DNA of 64,000 nucleotides from positions 63,100-127,099 of the forward strand of contig NZ_LMAS01000003.1 of NCBI RefSeq assembly GCF_001509555.1, written 5' to 3'. A program made the translations under genes and the position numbers. The notes beneath the pieces were generated by a model. That model was not told the DNA's origin. It ran no database searches and saw only the letters and a program-made list of their open reading frames with translations. Below are positions 48,307-57,690 of the stretch, in pieces; within the stretch, counting starts at the first letter, position 1, and the number at the start of each line of letters is the position of its first letter. The DNA is from Bacillus sp. FJAT-29937 (lineage in GTDB: Bacteria > Bacillota > Bacilli > Bacillales > Cytobacillaceae).

Positions 48307-48501
48307 ATGGCAAACAACTCAAATCAACTTGTAGTTCCTGGAGTACAGCAAGCTCTAGACCAAATGAAATTTGAAATTGCAAACGAGTTTGGTGTAAACC
48401 TTGGTGGAGAAACAACTTCTCGCGCTAACGGTTCTGTAGGAGGAGAAATCACTAAGCGTTTAGTACAAATGGCTGAACAGCAATTAGGTGGTGGTTTCTA
48501 A
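48307..48501 (+). CDS. sspA: Alpha/beta-type small acid-soluble spore protein
   Basis: A 64-residue DNA-binding protein that saturates spore DNA and protects it from UV and heat. The germination protease site lies in [10 protein letters not shown], and the two conserved helices are clear ([15 protein letters not shown] and [15 protein letters not shown]). AAGGAGGTGA is a near-perfect ribosome binding site. Several paralogues normally exist per genome; the symbol follows the thiI-neighbour position of B. subtilis sspA. Confidence 0.95.
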   Translation: MANNSNQLVVPGVQQALDQMKFEIANEFGVNLGGETTSRANGSVGGEITKRLVQMAEQQLGGGF

Positions 48502-48535
48502 TCATAAACCAAAAAAATAAATAATATGGCTACAT

Positions 48536-48570
48536 GGAGCAGGATTCTTACATCCTGCTCCTATTTTATT
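48536..48570 (+). terminator. Terminator after sspA
   Basis: GGAGCAGGAT/ATCCTGCTCC perfect stem with a TATTTTATTT tail. Confidence 0.85.
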
Positions 48571-48704
48571 TATCCATGCCTGTCTAGGGAAAACCAAACT
48601 AAGATGATAAATAATTTCAAAATTGCAAAATAATTTAGTATAATAATTTTTATAGAATCATCTTGAGCAAGGCACGAGATAGACAGACTAGTGGAGGAGA
48701 TTTG

Positions 48705-50291
48705 ATGAAGCGAGAAGACTTATTAGCACCTGAGAAGTACAATCTAGTAGCCGAAATAGAGCGATTTGCAAGTGATTCTAATAGGCTTGCAATTAAATGG
48801 GAAAATGAACTTGGGGAGAAAAAAGAAGTTACGTACAAAGATCTGCTTAAAAATGCAAACAAAATCGGGAACGTTTTCCTAGAAAATGGGCTGAAAAAAG
48901 GCGATGTCCTTTTAATTATTGTTCCTCGGCTTATTGAAGCCTATCAAGTATACATAGCAGCTTTAAAAGCTGGTTTAGTCGTCATTCCAAGCTCTGAAAT
49001 GCTTCGAACAAAAGACCTCCAATATCGGATTACACATGGTGACGTAAAGGGGATCGTTAGTTATTACCCATATGTCGATCAATTTGAACAGATAAAGGAA
49101 ATAGAGAATTTACCAAAGTTTGTGATTGGAAGCCCGAAAGAACAATGGATCGATTTAAATGAGGCAATGGAAGCTGCTTCGGACGGGTTGCCATTGGCTG
49201 ATACAAGCAAAAGCGACATGGCCTTCCTATCCTATACATCCGGAACGACAGGAAATCCAAAAGGCGTTGTCCACACCCATGGATGGGCATTTGCACATCT
49301 GCGAGCGGCTGCTCCAAACTGGCTTTGTATTGAAGAAGGCGATACGGTTTGGGCAACAGCAGGTCCCGGCTGGCAGAAGTGGATATGGAGCCCATTCCTT
49401 TCCGTACTAGGCTCTGGAGCAACAGGACTAGTCTATAATGGAAAATTTGAAGCAAAGAAATATTTGCAGCTACTTCAGCAGTATGAAGTAAATGTTCTAT
49501 GCTGTACACCTACAGAATATCGGATTATGGCAAAGGTAGATAATATTCATGAATATAAACTGCCGAACTTAAGAAGTGCTGTTTCAGCTGGCGAGCCTTT
49601 GAATAGTGAAGTAATTGACACCTTTAAGAGGCATTTTAATGTGGCTGTTCGTGATGGCTATGGCCAGACAGAGAATACATTGCTTGTTGGAATTACGAAA
49701 GGAATGGATTTAAAGGCTGGTTCCATGGGAAAACCAATCCCAGGAAATAGTGTGGAAATTATCAATGAAAACGGCGAACCTTGCGGAGTGAACGAAGTGG
49801 GAGATATCGCTGTTCATATTGATACACCGGCCCTATTTAAAAATTATTATAAAGATCCTGAAAGAACCGCCATGCAGTTCAGAGGAGATTATTATATTAC
49901 CGGCGACAAAGCTAAGAAGGATGAAGAAGGCTATTTCTGGTTCGAAGGCCGCGGAGATGATATTATCATCAGTTCCGGCTATACAATTGGGCCTTTTGAG
50001 GTAGAGGATGCACTTGTCAAACATCCTTTTGTGAAGGAGTGTGCGGTCGTCGCAAGCCCTGATGAGGTTCGCGGGAATATTGTTAAAGCCTTTGTTGTTC
50101 TGCAGGATGGAATTAATGAAGATGATTCGCATATTGTGAAGGCTCTTCAAGAGCATGTAAAGGAACTGACTGCGCCGTATAAATATCCTCGTAAAATCGA
50201 GTTTTTAGCAGAACTGCCAAAAACAACATCTGGCAAGATCCGCCGGGTTGAACTTCGAAAGCAGGAAATGGAAGCAGCCGCGAGGAAATAA
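48705..50291 (+). CDS. ytcI: Acyl-CoA synthetase (AMP-forming), YtcI-like
   Basis: About 528 residues, ANL superfamily. The ATP loop SYTSGTTGNPKG, the adenylate motif DGYGQTENT, the hinge GRGDDII and the C-terminal lysine motif PKTTSGKIRR are present. The last also fits P-x4-G-K, so acetylation control is possible. Substrate unknown; it is more distant from acetate-specific AcsA and could act on short or medium chain acids. ATG 48705 follows GGAGGAGA; the frame open from 48663 includes that site. Confidence 0.88.
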   Translation: MKREDLLAPEKYNLVAEIERFASDSNRLAIKWENELGEKKEVTYKDLLKNANKIGNVFLENGLKKGDVLLIIVPRLIEAYQVYIAALKAGLVVIPSSEMLRTKDLQYRITHGDVKGIVSYYPYVDQFEQIKEIENLPKFVIGSPKEQWIDLNEAMEAASDGLPLADTSKSDMAFLSYTSGTTGNPKGVVHTHGWAFAHLRAAAPNWLCIEEGDTVWATAGPGWQKWIWSPFLSVLGSGATGLVYNGKFEAKKYLQLLQQYEVNVLCCTPTEYRIMAKVDNIHEYKLPNLRSAVSAGEPLNSEVIDTFKRHFNVAVRDGYGQTENTLLVGITKGMDLKAGSMGKPIPGNSVEIINENGEPCGVNEVGDIAVHIDTPALFKNYYKDPERTAMQFRGDYYITGDKAKKDEEGYFWFEGRGDDIIISSGYTIGPFEVEDALVKHPFVKECAVVASPDEVRGNIVKAFVVLQDGINEDDSHIVKALQEHVKELTAPYKYPRKIEFLAELPKTTSGKIRRVELRKQEMEAAARK

Positions 50292-50318
50292 ACACAATTT
50301 TTTAGAGGGATCAATTTT

Positions 50319-50348
50319 TCATGCAGGCGAAAAACCGCCTGCATTTTA
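50319..50348 (+). terminator. Hairpin between ytcI and ytcJ
   Basis: ATGCAGGCG/CGCCTGCAT stem followed by TTTTAAT; it lies just before the ytcJ ribosome binding site and may only partly end transcription. Confidence 0.6.
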
Positions 50349-50365
50349 ATATGGAGGGATAAACA

Positions 50366-51976
50366 ATGGGTATACTTTGGTACGGTGGAAATATTTATTC
50401 TTTATTAGAGGAAAATCATATGGTGGAAGCTGTTTATACGAAAGGAAATCGAATCGTTGCATTGGGAACTGAGGCAGATTTGAGGCAGAAGTTTGGCCAT
50501 GAAATAGAGAGCAATATTGATTTACACGGTGACACGATGCTTCCTGGATTGGTTGATAGCCATATGCACCTTATTGGATATGGTGAAAAGCTGAATCGGC
50601 TTGATTTAACGAATTGTCAATCGAAAGAAGAAGCTCTGAAGGCGGTAAAGCAATATTCCGCAACAGTTGAAAAAGGAGAATGGATTATCGGTGATGGCTG
50701 GAATGAAAATTTATGGGGTCCCAAAGCCACACCTATCTTTATTAATGAGCTAGATGCAATAGTTCCAGATCATCCTGTCTTTTTAAAAAGGGTTTGCAGA
50801 CATGCACTTGTGGCAAATTCTAAGGCACTTGAAAGAGCAAATATCAATGAAAATACAGCTAATCCGGAAGGAGGGGTGATAGGAAGGGACGAAAGCGGAA
50901 AGCTGAATGGCTTGCTGAAGGAAGAGGCTCAAGAGCTTTTGTATCGTATTCTGCCAGAAGTATCAGCTGCTAGTCTGAGAAGCTACATTCGTACGGCTAT
51001 TCAAAGCGCCTATAAATTAGGATTAACAGGTGCACATTCAGAGGATTTAAGCTATTTTGGCGGATACGAGAGGACGTTACATGCTTTTAAGGAAGTCATT
51101 GAGGAAGAAGGCTTTTCTTTTCGGGCCCATCTTTTAGTTCATCACCTTGTTGTAGATGATATGAAAGGAACTGGAGAAAGCTTTCTGAGCGGCAGTGAAT
51201 GGATCGAATTTGGAGCGATGAAGATTTTTGCTGATGGATCATTAGGAAGCAGTACAGCATTGCTAAGTCACCCTTATGCGGATGACCCATCCACATCAGG
51301 AGTAGCTATTTTTTCACAGGATCAGTTAAATGAACTTGTTAAGAAGGCGAGAGAATATGAATTGCCAGTAGCGGTTCACGCAATCGGTGATTTAGCATTT
51401 GAAATGGTTTTGAATGCCATTGAGAAACATCCATTAAGAGGGAACGGACGTGATCGGCTCATACATGCCCAAATTCTTCGAATGGAATTAATTGAACGGG
51501 CAAAAAAGCTGCCGCTTATTTTAGATATTCAGCCAAGATTTCTTGCTTCTGATTTTCCATGGGTGATGGACCGAGTTGGCGGGAAACAGGATAAATACTT
51601 ATATGCATGGAAGACATTATTAAAGGAAGGACTTCCATGTGCCGGGGGCTCGGATGCGCCAATTGAACCATTAAGCCCGCTATTAGGCATTCATGCGGCT
51701 GTTACTAGGACAAACATCAATGATCCGGATAAAACGGAATATTTACCAGAAGAAGCTTTATCTGTTTTTGAAGCTCTCAGTCTTTTTACGAAAGGGAGTG
51801 CCTATGCTGCTTGTCACGAAAAGGATAGAGGGTTAATCAAAGAAGGATTTTTGGCTGACTTTACTATTTTGAAAGCAGACATTTTTAAAGTTGACTTGCA
51901 TGCCATACCGGAAATACCCGTTTCAAAAACAATAATTGGCGGAAAAATTGTCTTTGATTCAACGAACAAAGATTAA
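50366..51976 (+). CDS. ytcJ: Amidohydrolase family protein YtcJ
   Basis: A 536-residue amidohydrolase of the YtcJ/LAF3 type. Metal-binding HxH is in GLVDSHMHLIG near residue 66, with a further His in VAVHAIGD and the late Asp in GGSDAPIEPLSP. The substrate is unknown; annotation as N-substituted formamide deformylase in some databases is not supported by anything specific here. It follows ytcI in the same direction. TGGAGGG precedes the ATG. Confidence 0.87.
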   Translation: MGILWYGGNIYSLLEENHMVEAVYTKGNRIVALGTEADLRQKFGHEIESNIDLHGDTMLPGLVDSHMHLIGYGEKLNRLDLTNCQSKEEALKAVKQYSATVEKGEWIIGDGWNENLWGPKATPIFINELDAIVPDHPVFLKRVCRHALVANSKALERANINENTANPEGGVIGRDESGKLNGLLKEEAQELLYRILPEVSAASLRSYIRTAIQSAYKLGLTGAHSEDLSYFGGYERTLHAFKEVIEEEGFSFRAHLLVHHLVVDDMKGTGESFLSGSEWIEFGAMKIFADGSLGSSTALLSHPYADDPSTSGVAIFSQDQLNELVKKAREYELPVAVHAIGDLAFEMVLNAIEKHPLRGNGRDRLIHAQILRMELIERAKKLPLILDIQPRFLASDFPWVMDRVGGKQDKYLYAWKTLLKEGLPCAGGSDAPIEPLSPLLGIHAAVTRTNINDPDKTEYLPEEALSVFEALSLFTKGSAYAACHEKDRGLIKEGFLADFTILKADIFKVDLHAIPEIPVSKTIIGGKIVFDSTNKD

Positions 51977-52061
51977 TTGGAAAAACTAAAAGATTGCCAG
52001 CATCTTTCAGTTCGATCTATAATATTAATATTTCGATACTAGAAAGAATTGAGGAAAATAT

Positions 52062-52994
52062 ATGAAAAATAATGAAATAAAGACAGGAGTCTTTTATGCT
52101 GGCTTTTCCTATATCATTTGGGGATTACTGCCGATCTATTGGAAGCTTCTTCATCATGTTAACGCAGACGAAATTTTGGTCAACCGAATTTTCTGGTCGT
52201 TTATCTTTGTGGTCGGGATTCTGCTTGTAACAAAAAAGTGGGGAAACTTTCTTCTAATTTTGAAGAATTTCCGTACGAATAAAAAACAATTATTCGCACT
52301 TATTGTTGCGTCTATGTTAATAAGCTGTAACTGGTTTATTTACATATGGGCAGTTAATACAGATCAAATTATTCAAGCCAGCCTTGGATACTATATAAAT
52401 CCACTCGTTAGTGTGTTATTGGGTATGATTGTTTTTAGAGAAAGATTATCGCTGGCACAGTATCTTTCTTTTGCATTAGCAACAATTGGCGTTCTAATTC
52501 TTACTATTTCTTACGGAAGCTTTCCATGGATATCTATCCTCCTAGCTTTATCTTTCGGCCTTTACGGGCTATCCAAAAAGATGATAAAGGTCGATTCCTC
52601 CGTTGGGCTAGCTCTTGAAACTCTTGTGGTTACGCCAATTGCTTTTATTTATATGGCCGTTCTCTTCGTAAAAGGGACCCAATCATTCTTATCTGTATCG
52701 ATAGGAACAGATTTGCTGCTAATTGGAGCAGGGGCAGCTACGGCTATTCCACTCCTATATTTTGCAAAAGGTGCTCAAAAAATCCCGATGTCCACCATTG
52801 GGTTTTTACAATTTATCGCTCCAACGATTTCATTGATTCTTGGAGTATTCGTTTATCATGAGCAATTTACGAAAGTACATTTGATTTCATTTATCTTTAT
52901 TTGGTCTGCCATTACAATCTTTTCATTATCAAAAACAAAGCTTTTTGTCTTGTTTAATTCAAAAAGAAATAAGGGAAATAGTTTAGGAGTTTGA
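52062..52994 (+). CDS. rarD: RarD-type EamA family transporter
   Basis: 310 residues with about ten membrane helices and the conserved RarD start (AGFSYIIWGLLPIYWKLL); two EamA halves. E. coli RarD was named for chloramphenicol sensitivity, but the substrate is not known. Upstream GAGGAAAAT is a fair ribosome binding site. A long bidirectional terminator separates it from the convergent nadK2 homologue. Confidence 0.9.
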   Translation: MKNNEIKTGVFYAGFSYIIWGLLPIYWKLLHHVNADEILVNRIFWSFIFVVGILLVTKKWGNFLLILKNFRTNKKQLFALIVASMLISCNWFIYIWAVNTDQIIQASLGYYINPLVSVLLGMIVFRERLSLAQYLSFALATIGVLILTISYGSFPWISILLALSFGLYGLSKKMIKVDSSVGLALETLVVTPIAFIYMAVLFVKGTQSFLSVSIGTDLLLIGAGAATAIPLLYFAKGAQKIPMSTIGFLQFIAPTISLILGVFVYHEQFTKVHLISFIFIWSAITIFSLSKTKLFVLFNSKRNKGNSLGV

Positions 52995-53028
52995 GTTTGT
53001 AGTATTTTCGAAAAGTAAGAGAATAAAA

Positions 53029-53066
53029 GTAAGAGGAGCTGTTCAAGGGAACAGCTCCTCTTACTT
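53029..53066. terminator. Bidirectional terminator between rarD and ppnKB
   Basis: Perfect 16-bp arms, GTAAGAGGAGCTGTTC and its complement, around a 4-nt loop. Confidence 0.85.
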
Positions 53067-53069
53067 GTA

Positions 53070-53870
53070 TCACAAAAATGATCTCTGTACTTTTTCCCAG
53101 AATGAATTATCTTTTAATTTGACTGTTTTTATGATTTTTCCGCTAAGTTTAATATCAATTTTCTCTACGTGCTGAATGCCTAATGCCTCATTGTCCATTG
53201 CCATTGTAGGATGATCATTCCCGTCCTGGACAACACCAAATGTTAATTTTCTGTCTCCGCTTAGAATAAAGGATGAACCAAGTGTCCGATACCGATTATT
53301 ATTTAATGAAGCCATTTCACTTACCTGGATACAAGGAATAAGCGGATCTACAACTGAACCTCTCAAAGATTTATTATACGCAGTACTTCCAGTGGGTGTT
53401 GCCACAACCATTCCATCTCCACGGAACGTTTCGAAATGAAAATCATCAATAAATACATCTAAAACAAATGTTTTAATAATGGCTGAGCGTATACTAAATT
53501 CATTTAAACAATAAAAGGAGGCTTGGTCATCAACAGAAACTTCTATGGTTGGATATCGACGGACTTCAACCTTTTCATTTGTCATCGCCTCACTCATTTG
53601 TTCAGGATGATCAATATGGAAGTCGCAATAAAGGCTCGGACGGTCTAAAGTAGAAATTCCGATGTATAAACAATCATCTCTAAATCCTGTTTTCCGAACA
53701 GCCTGCAAAAACGCACCATCACCGCCAATGCTTGCAATGATGTTTGCTTTTTTGTAATCAGTAACTATATTGAATTGGTGAGCCTGTGCAAGCTCATAAA
53801 GGGGTTCAACCTTTTCCCTCATTTCAGAATTATTATTATAATGAAAATAGAGATTTCGACGAGTAGTCAT
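53070..53870 (-). CDS. ppnKB: NAD kinase 2
   Basis: A 266-residue NAD kinase making NADP. The GGDGAFLQAV motif near residue 50 and the GDGMVVATPTGSTAYNKS segment are diagnostic. Bacilli carry two NAD kinases; this one matches PpnKB/YtdI by position and length. TTGGAGGAATTC precedes the ATG. It diverges from sppA. Confidence 0.94.
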   Translation of the reverse strand: MTTRRNLYFHYNNNSEMREKVEPLYELAQAHQFNIVTDYKKANIIASIGGDGAFLQAVRKTGFRDDCLYIGISTLDRPSLYCDFHIDHPEQMSEAMTNEKVEVRRYPTIEVSVDDQASFYCLNEFSIRSAIIKTFVLDVFIDDFHFETFRGDGMVVATPTGSTAYNKSLRGSVVDPLIPCIQVSEMASLNNNRYRTLGSSFILSGDRKLTFGVVQDGNDHPTMAMDNEALGIQHVEKIDIKLSGKIIKTVKLKDNSFWEKVQRSFL

Positions 53871-54066
53871 ATGAATTCCTCCAAAAAATAGAGATTATTA
53901 AGTGCATATTCAAACAACAAAGTTGAAAAATTTGGTATGCTAGGTAATGTTTCTCGACTCAGTTTACACTTTTTTGAAACATTTTTAAAGTTTAATACGT
54001 ATGAAAGACTGGATTGTATCAAGATAAGTTATGCAGTTTGTCTTTTATTATTAAGGGGGATTACAA

Positions 54067-55077
54067 ATGACTGGTAAACGATGGGCCGCATTAGGGATTG
54101 CGGGTGTATTATTTGTTTTTTCTATTGTGACGAATTTCCTTACGGGACTGGCATTTAAAGACTTTGAAACGTCCTTTACTGATTTATTTGCTTCAAGCAA
54201 TGTCGGTTTTGTCGAAGAAATAATGGATGAAGGCAATCAAATGAAGAAAATTGTTGTCTTAGATGTGGATGGAGTTATTCAAGATACTGGTGATGCAACT
54301 TCACTGTTTTCTAGCGGAGGCTACAACCATAAAGGGTTTATGAAGAAGCTTGATCAGGTCAAGGATGATTCAATGGTAAAGGCTATAGTCATAAGGGTCA
54401 ACACTCCTGGAGGAGGAGTCGTTGAAAGTGCAGAAATACATGATAAAATCAAGGAAATTCAATCAGAAACGAAAAAGCCAGTTTATATTTCAATGGGATC
54501 TATGGCGGCTTCAGGCGGGTATTATATCTCTGCACCAGCCGACAAAATCTTCGCAAGCCCTGAAACGTTAACAGGCTCTTTGGGAGTCATTATGCAAGGT
54601 GTGAATTATTCTGGTCTTGCCGAGAAATATGGAGTCGATTTTGTTACCATCAAGAGCGGCCCGTATAAGGACATTATGAGTCCATCAAGAGAAATGACAG
54701 CTGATGAAAGAGAAATCCTTCAATCGATGATTGATAATTCCTATGAAGGGTTTGTAAAGGTCATTTCTGAAGGAAGAAATATACCTGTTGCTCAAGTAAA
54801 GGAAATTGCAGATGGAAGAATTTATGACGGCAGACAGGCAGAGAAATTAAACTTAATTGATGGTTTTGGCTACTTGGATGGTGTCATTGACACCCTTAAA
54901 CAGGATCATAAGCTAAAGGGTGCTCAAGTAGTAAGATATACTGAAAATCTTGGTTTTGGCTCTATGTTTAGCATGGGAGCACAGAAGCTAATGGGTAAAG
55001 ATATCGAAATGGCGGGGCTGATGAAGCTGTTGTCACAGCCTAACTCACCACGGCTCATGTATTTATATGCAGAATAG
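54067..55077 (+). CDS. sppA: Signal peptide peptidase SppA
   Basis: 336 residues. An N-terminal membrane anchor ([17 protein letters not shown]) is followed by a ClpP-like Ser-Lys peptidase: Ser149 in MAASGGYY and Lys201 in GPYKDIMSP, 52 residues apart as in B. subtilis (S147/K199). It degrades leftover signal peptides at the membrane and is linked to lantibiotic resistance in B. subtilis. TAAGGGGGATTAC precedes the ATG. It forms an operon with yteJ. Confidence 0.95.
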   Translation: MTGKRWAALGIAGVLFVFSIVTNFLTGLAFKDFETSFTDLFASSNVGFVEEIMDEGNQMKKIVVLDVDGVIQDTGDATSLFSSGGYNHKGFMKKLDQVKDDSMVKAIVIRVNTPGGGVVESAEIHDKIKEIQSETKKPVYISMGSMAASGGYYISAPADKIFASPETLTGSLGVIMQGVNYSGLAEKYGVDFVTIKSGPYKDIMSPSREMTADEREILQSMIDNSYEGFVKVISEGRNIPVAQVKEIADGRIYDGRQAEKLNLIDGFGYLDGVIDTLKQDHKLKGAQVVRYTENLGFGSMFSMGAQKLMGKDIEMAGLMKLLSQPNSPRLMYLYAE

Positions 55078-55088
55078 GAGGTGCAAAG

Positions 55089-55622
55089 ATGAATCAATCA
55101 GATGAGGCAGTAAATGTAAGTATTGAAAAAAGTGAAGAATTATTGGCAACGGCGAATTCAGAAACTGAAAGTAATCTTGGTCAAAATGACCGAGATCTCC
55201 TGTCAGCGCCTATTCGATTTGCGGGTTTCTGGATGAGATTCTGGGCTTATTTACTTGACCTGATTGTTATTGGAAGTATAGATCGGATCCTGATTAACCC
55301 TATCTTTCGAGCATTAGACATTCCGTTAACAGAAATTAATATCTTTGCGCCAATTACAATTGCAACCGCTATTACGTTCTATGCCTATTTTGTTCTGATG
55401 ACACGTTTCTTCAATCAAACTCTAGGGAAGATGGCCTTTGGGTTAAAAGTGGTTAATATAAAAGGACAGAAGCTAACATGGGGAACGATTATTTTTAGAG
55501 AATGGATAGGCCGTTTTATTTCAGCAACCATTATGATTGGGTATGTAATTGTTGCATTTTTACCAAAAAAGCAAGGACTGCATGATCTTTTTGCTGATAC
55601 GACTGTCATACATGAAAAATAA
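55089..55622 (+). CDS. yteJ: RDD family membrane protein YteJ
   Basis: 177 residues. An acidic tail of about 50 residues is followed by an RDD domain with about three membrane helices (YLLDLIVIGSIDRILI; ITIATAITFYAYFVLM; ISATIMIGYVIVAFL) and the ending GLHDLFADTTVI typical of RDD proteins. It lies 11 bp after sppA behind AGGAGGTGC, so co-expressed. B. subtilis YteJ inhibits SppA, which would fit the pairing. Confidence 0.9.
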   Translation: MNQSDEAVNVSIEKSEELLATANSETESNLGQNDRDLLSAPIRFAGFWMRFWAYLLDLIVIGSIDRILINPIFRALDIPLTEINIFAPITIATAITFYAYFVLMTRFFNQTLGKMAFGLKVVNIKGQKLTWGTIIFREWIGRFISATIMIGYVIVAFLPKKQGLHDLFADTTVIHEK

Positions 55623-55636
55623 TATTGATTAATTCT

Positions 55637-55679
55637 TAAATAAACCTGCATGGCTGTTTAGAGCCTGCAGGTTTATTTT
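55637..55679 (+). terminator. Terminator after yteJ
   Basis: AATAAACCTGCA/TGCAGGTTTATT stem followed by TTTCC. Confidence 0.8.
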
Positions 55680-55724
55680 TCCTTTTGGGGGCAATAATAA
55701 TAGGCTGAAAGGTTGTGACTTGAA

Positions 55725-56414
55725 TTGAAATGGATTCTATTTGCCTTAGCCATATTAGTCATTATTTTTATTATCATTCTTATATCGAAATTAAAGGTTT
55801 ATTTTCATTATGACCATCATAATGATGATGATCATCTAAAAATAGAAATCAGGGCGTGGTTCGGCTTAATTAAATATAAAATAGAGCTCCCGCTTATTAA
55901 AATTGATGATAATTCACCAACAATTGTAGTTAAACAAAAGAAGGGTACGAAAGATCAATCTATTAAGAAAGATACGAAGCAATTTGATGCGAATGATCTG
56001 TTAAATAGTTTTTATGATATGAAAGAGGTTCTTAGGAAAGTGGTATCCCTTAATAAAATTATTAAGAAATTTTTACGAAAAGTGACCATCCAAAAGATGG
56101 AGTGGCACACAGTGATTGGGATTGGAGATGCTGCTTATACAGGAATGCTTACCGGTGCTTTTTGGGGCATTAAAGGGGGAATTATCGGCATAATTAGTCA
56201 CTTTATGAAGCTTAAGGCTATGCCAAACTTAAGCATTACTCCTCAATTTCAATTTGCATTATCCAAGACATCCATTTCATGTATTATTTATTTTCGAATC
56301 GGACATGCTATGTTAGCAGGAATTAAATTGCTTAAATATTGGAAAGGCGGAAGACCTAATTTTCGATCAAAGCCCTTATCTGCCTTGTCTAATAATAAAA
56401 TTAAATCAATATAG
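55725..56414 (+). CDS. ytfI: DUF2953 family membrane protein YtfI
   Basis: 229 residues from a TTG start (MKWILFALAIL). An N-terminal membrane helix is followed by a basic, Lys-rich domain and a Gly-rich hydrophobic stretch (YTGMLTGAFWGIKGGIIGII). DUF2953; function unknown. It sits 18 bp before gerW, and co-transcription with this sporulation gene is likely, as in B. subtilis. The ribosome binding site is AAAGG. Confidence 0.85.
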   Translation: MKWILFALAILVIIFIIILISKLKVYFHYDHHNDDDHLKIEIRAWFGLIKYKIELPLIKIDDNSPTIVVKQKKGTKDQSIKKDTKQFDANDLLNSFYDMKEVLRKVVSLNKIIKKFLRKVTIQKMEWHTVIGIGDAAYTGMLTGAFWGIKGGIIGIISHFMKLKAMPNLSITPQFQFALSKTSISCIIYFRIGHAMLAGIKLLKYWKGGRPNFRSKPLSALSNNKIKSI

Positions 56415-56432
56415 AAAAGGGGGACGCAGTAT

Positions 56433-56897
56433 ATGTCTGAGCATCCAATTCAAGGTCTAATGACAACTGCCATGGAAAATCTGAAGGAAATGATTGATGT
56501 CAATACAATAATCGGTGACCCTGTAGAAACACCAGATGGCAGTGTAATCTTAACGGTTTCAAAGGTTGGTTTCGGTTTCGCGGCTGGTGGGAGCGAATTT
56601 AAACTCGAAGGGCAATCAAATGGCGGCGGTCAGGGACCATCTGGCGGTCATCCATTCGGGGGAGGAAGCGGCGGTGGAGTTTCCATCACACCAATTGCTT
56701 TTCTCATCGTAAATTCAAGCGGAGTGAAAATGGTTCACCTTGATGAAAGCACTCATTTATACGAGAGAATACTTGATCTTGCTCCTCAAGCAGTAGACAA
56801 AATTCAGCAGATGTTTAATAACAAGAATAACCAGGGAAGCAGCAATCACACCACTACAAATGAATATGACGGTCCAAAACATGATTTAAATATTTAA
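56433..56897 (+). CDS. ytfJ: GerW family sporulation protein YtfJ
   Basis: 154 residues. The conserved domain (about 1-50 and 88-125: LKEMIDVNTIIGDPVETPDGSVI, then ITPIAFLIV) is interrupted by a Gly-rich loop (NGGGQGPSGGHPFGGGSGGG) typical of GerW/YtfJ. In B. subtilis it is made in sporulation and needed for spore germination through GerA-type receptors. AAAAGGGGGACGC precedes the ATG. Confidence 0.93.
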   Translation: MSEHPIQGLMTTAMENLKEMIDVNTIIGDPVETPDGSVILTVSKVGFGFAAGGSEFKLEGQSNGGGQGPSGGHPFGGGSGGGVSITPIAFLIVNSSGVKMVHLDESTHLYERILDLAPQAVDKIQQMFNNKNNQGSSNHTTTNEYDGPKHDLNI

Positions 56898-56899
56898 TT

Positions 56900-56942
56900 T
56901 AAAAAGTTAACTTTCCAAAACTCTGGAAGGTTAACTTTTTTC
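56900..56942 (+). terminator. Terminator after ytfJ
   Basis: AAAAAGTTAACTTTCC/GGAAGGTTAACTTTTT stem with an 8-nt loop. Confidence 0.85.
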
Positions 56943-57054
56943 TTGGCTGTATGAATGATTGATATCAGTAAGAAATATAGTCAATAAAATTGCAAATTTT
57001 TAGTTAAGAGGATATATTTACAATGTACATATATTGTTTAAGGAGATGAAGAGG

Positions 57055-57555
57055 ATGGCAAATATTACGTTTAAAGGAAATGCAGTAACGCTTTTAGGAA
57101 ATGAAGTGAAAGTAGGAGATAAAGCTCCTGAATTTAATGTTCTTGCCAATGATCTATCAGCAGTAACTTTAGCAGATTCTAAAGGCCAAGTTCGTTTAAT
57201 CAGCGTGGTTCCTTCTATTGATACAGGAGTTTGTGACGCACAAACTCGCCGTTTTAATGAAGAAGCTTCGAAATTAGACAATGTGAAAATTTTAACTGTA
57301 AGCGTAGATCTTCCTTTCGCTCAAAAACGCTGGTGTGCGGCAGCTGGAATTGAAAATGTTCAAACTCTTTCAGATCATCGCGACCTTTCATTTGGGGAAG
57401 CATACGGTGTTGCTATTCAAGAACTACGTCTATTAGCACGCGCTGTATTTGTAGTAGATTCAAATGATACAGTTACTTACGCTGAATATGTGAGCGAGGC
57501 AACTGACCATCCAAATTATGAAGCTGCAGTAGAAGCTGCAAAGGCAGCAAGATAA
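57055..57555 (+). CDS. tpx: Thiol peroxidase Tpx
   Basis: A 166-residue atypical 2-Cys peroxiredoxin that reduces hydroperoxides. The peroxidatic Cys is in [12 protein letters not shown] and the resolving Cys in KRWCAAAG. The start is ATG 57055 behind AAGGAGATGAAG; the frame is open upstream from TTG 57034 but that includes the ribosome binding site. In B. subtilis tpx belongs to the Spx regulon. It is monocistronic. Confidence 0.96.
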   Translation: MANITFKGNAVTLLGNEVKVGDKAPEFNVLANDLSAVTLADSKGQVRLISVVPSIDTGVCDAQTRRFNEEASKLDNVKILTVSVDLPFAQKRWCAAAGIENVQTLSDHRDLSFGEAYGVAIQELRLLARAVFVVDSNDTVTYAEYVSEATDHPNYEAAVEAAKAAR

Positions 57556-57574
57556 GCAGACATTTGAAAAAGTA

Positions 57575-57619
57575 TAACAGAAAGCGCCTTGGATAAATCT
57601 GAGGCGCTTTCTGTTATAT
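57575..57619 (+). terminator. Terminator after tpx
   Basis: AACAGAAAGCGCCTT/GAGGCGCTTTCTGTT stem. Confidence 0.85.
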
Positions 57620-57690
57620 TTTGCTTGAATCTTGTTAATCTGCAAAAAGGCCTGTAAAATAGGACAGAGAAAGAATCGGGAGGATTTATA

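Noticed and set aside
49057..49509. 150-residue minus-strand frame inside ytcI
   Set aside because: Shadow of a conserved acyl-CoA synthetase; Ser/Leu/Gln-rich with no domain.
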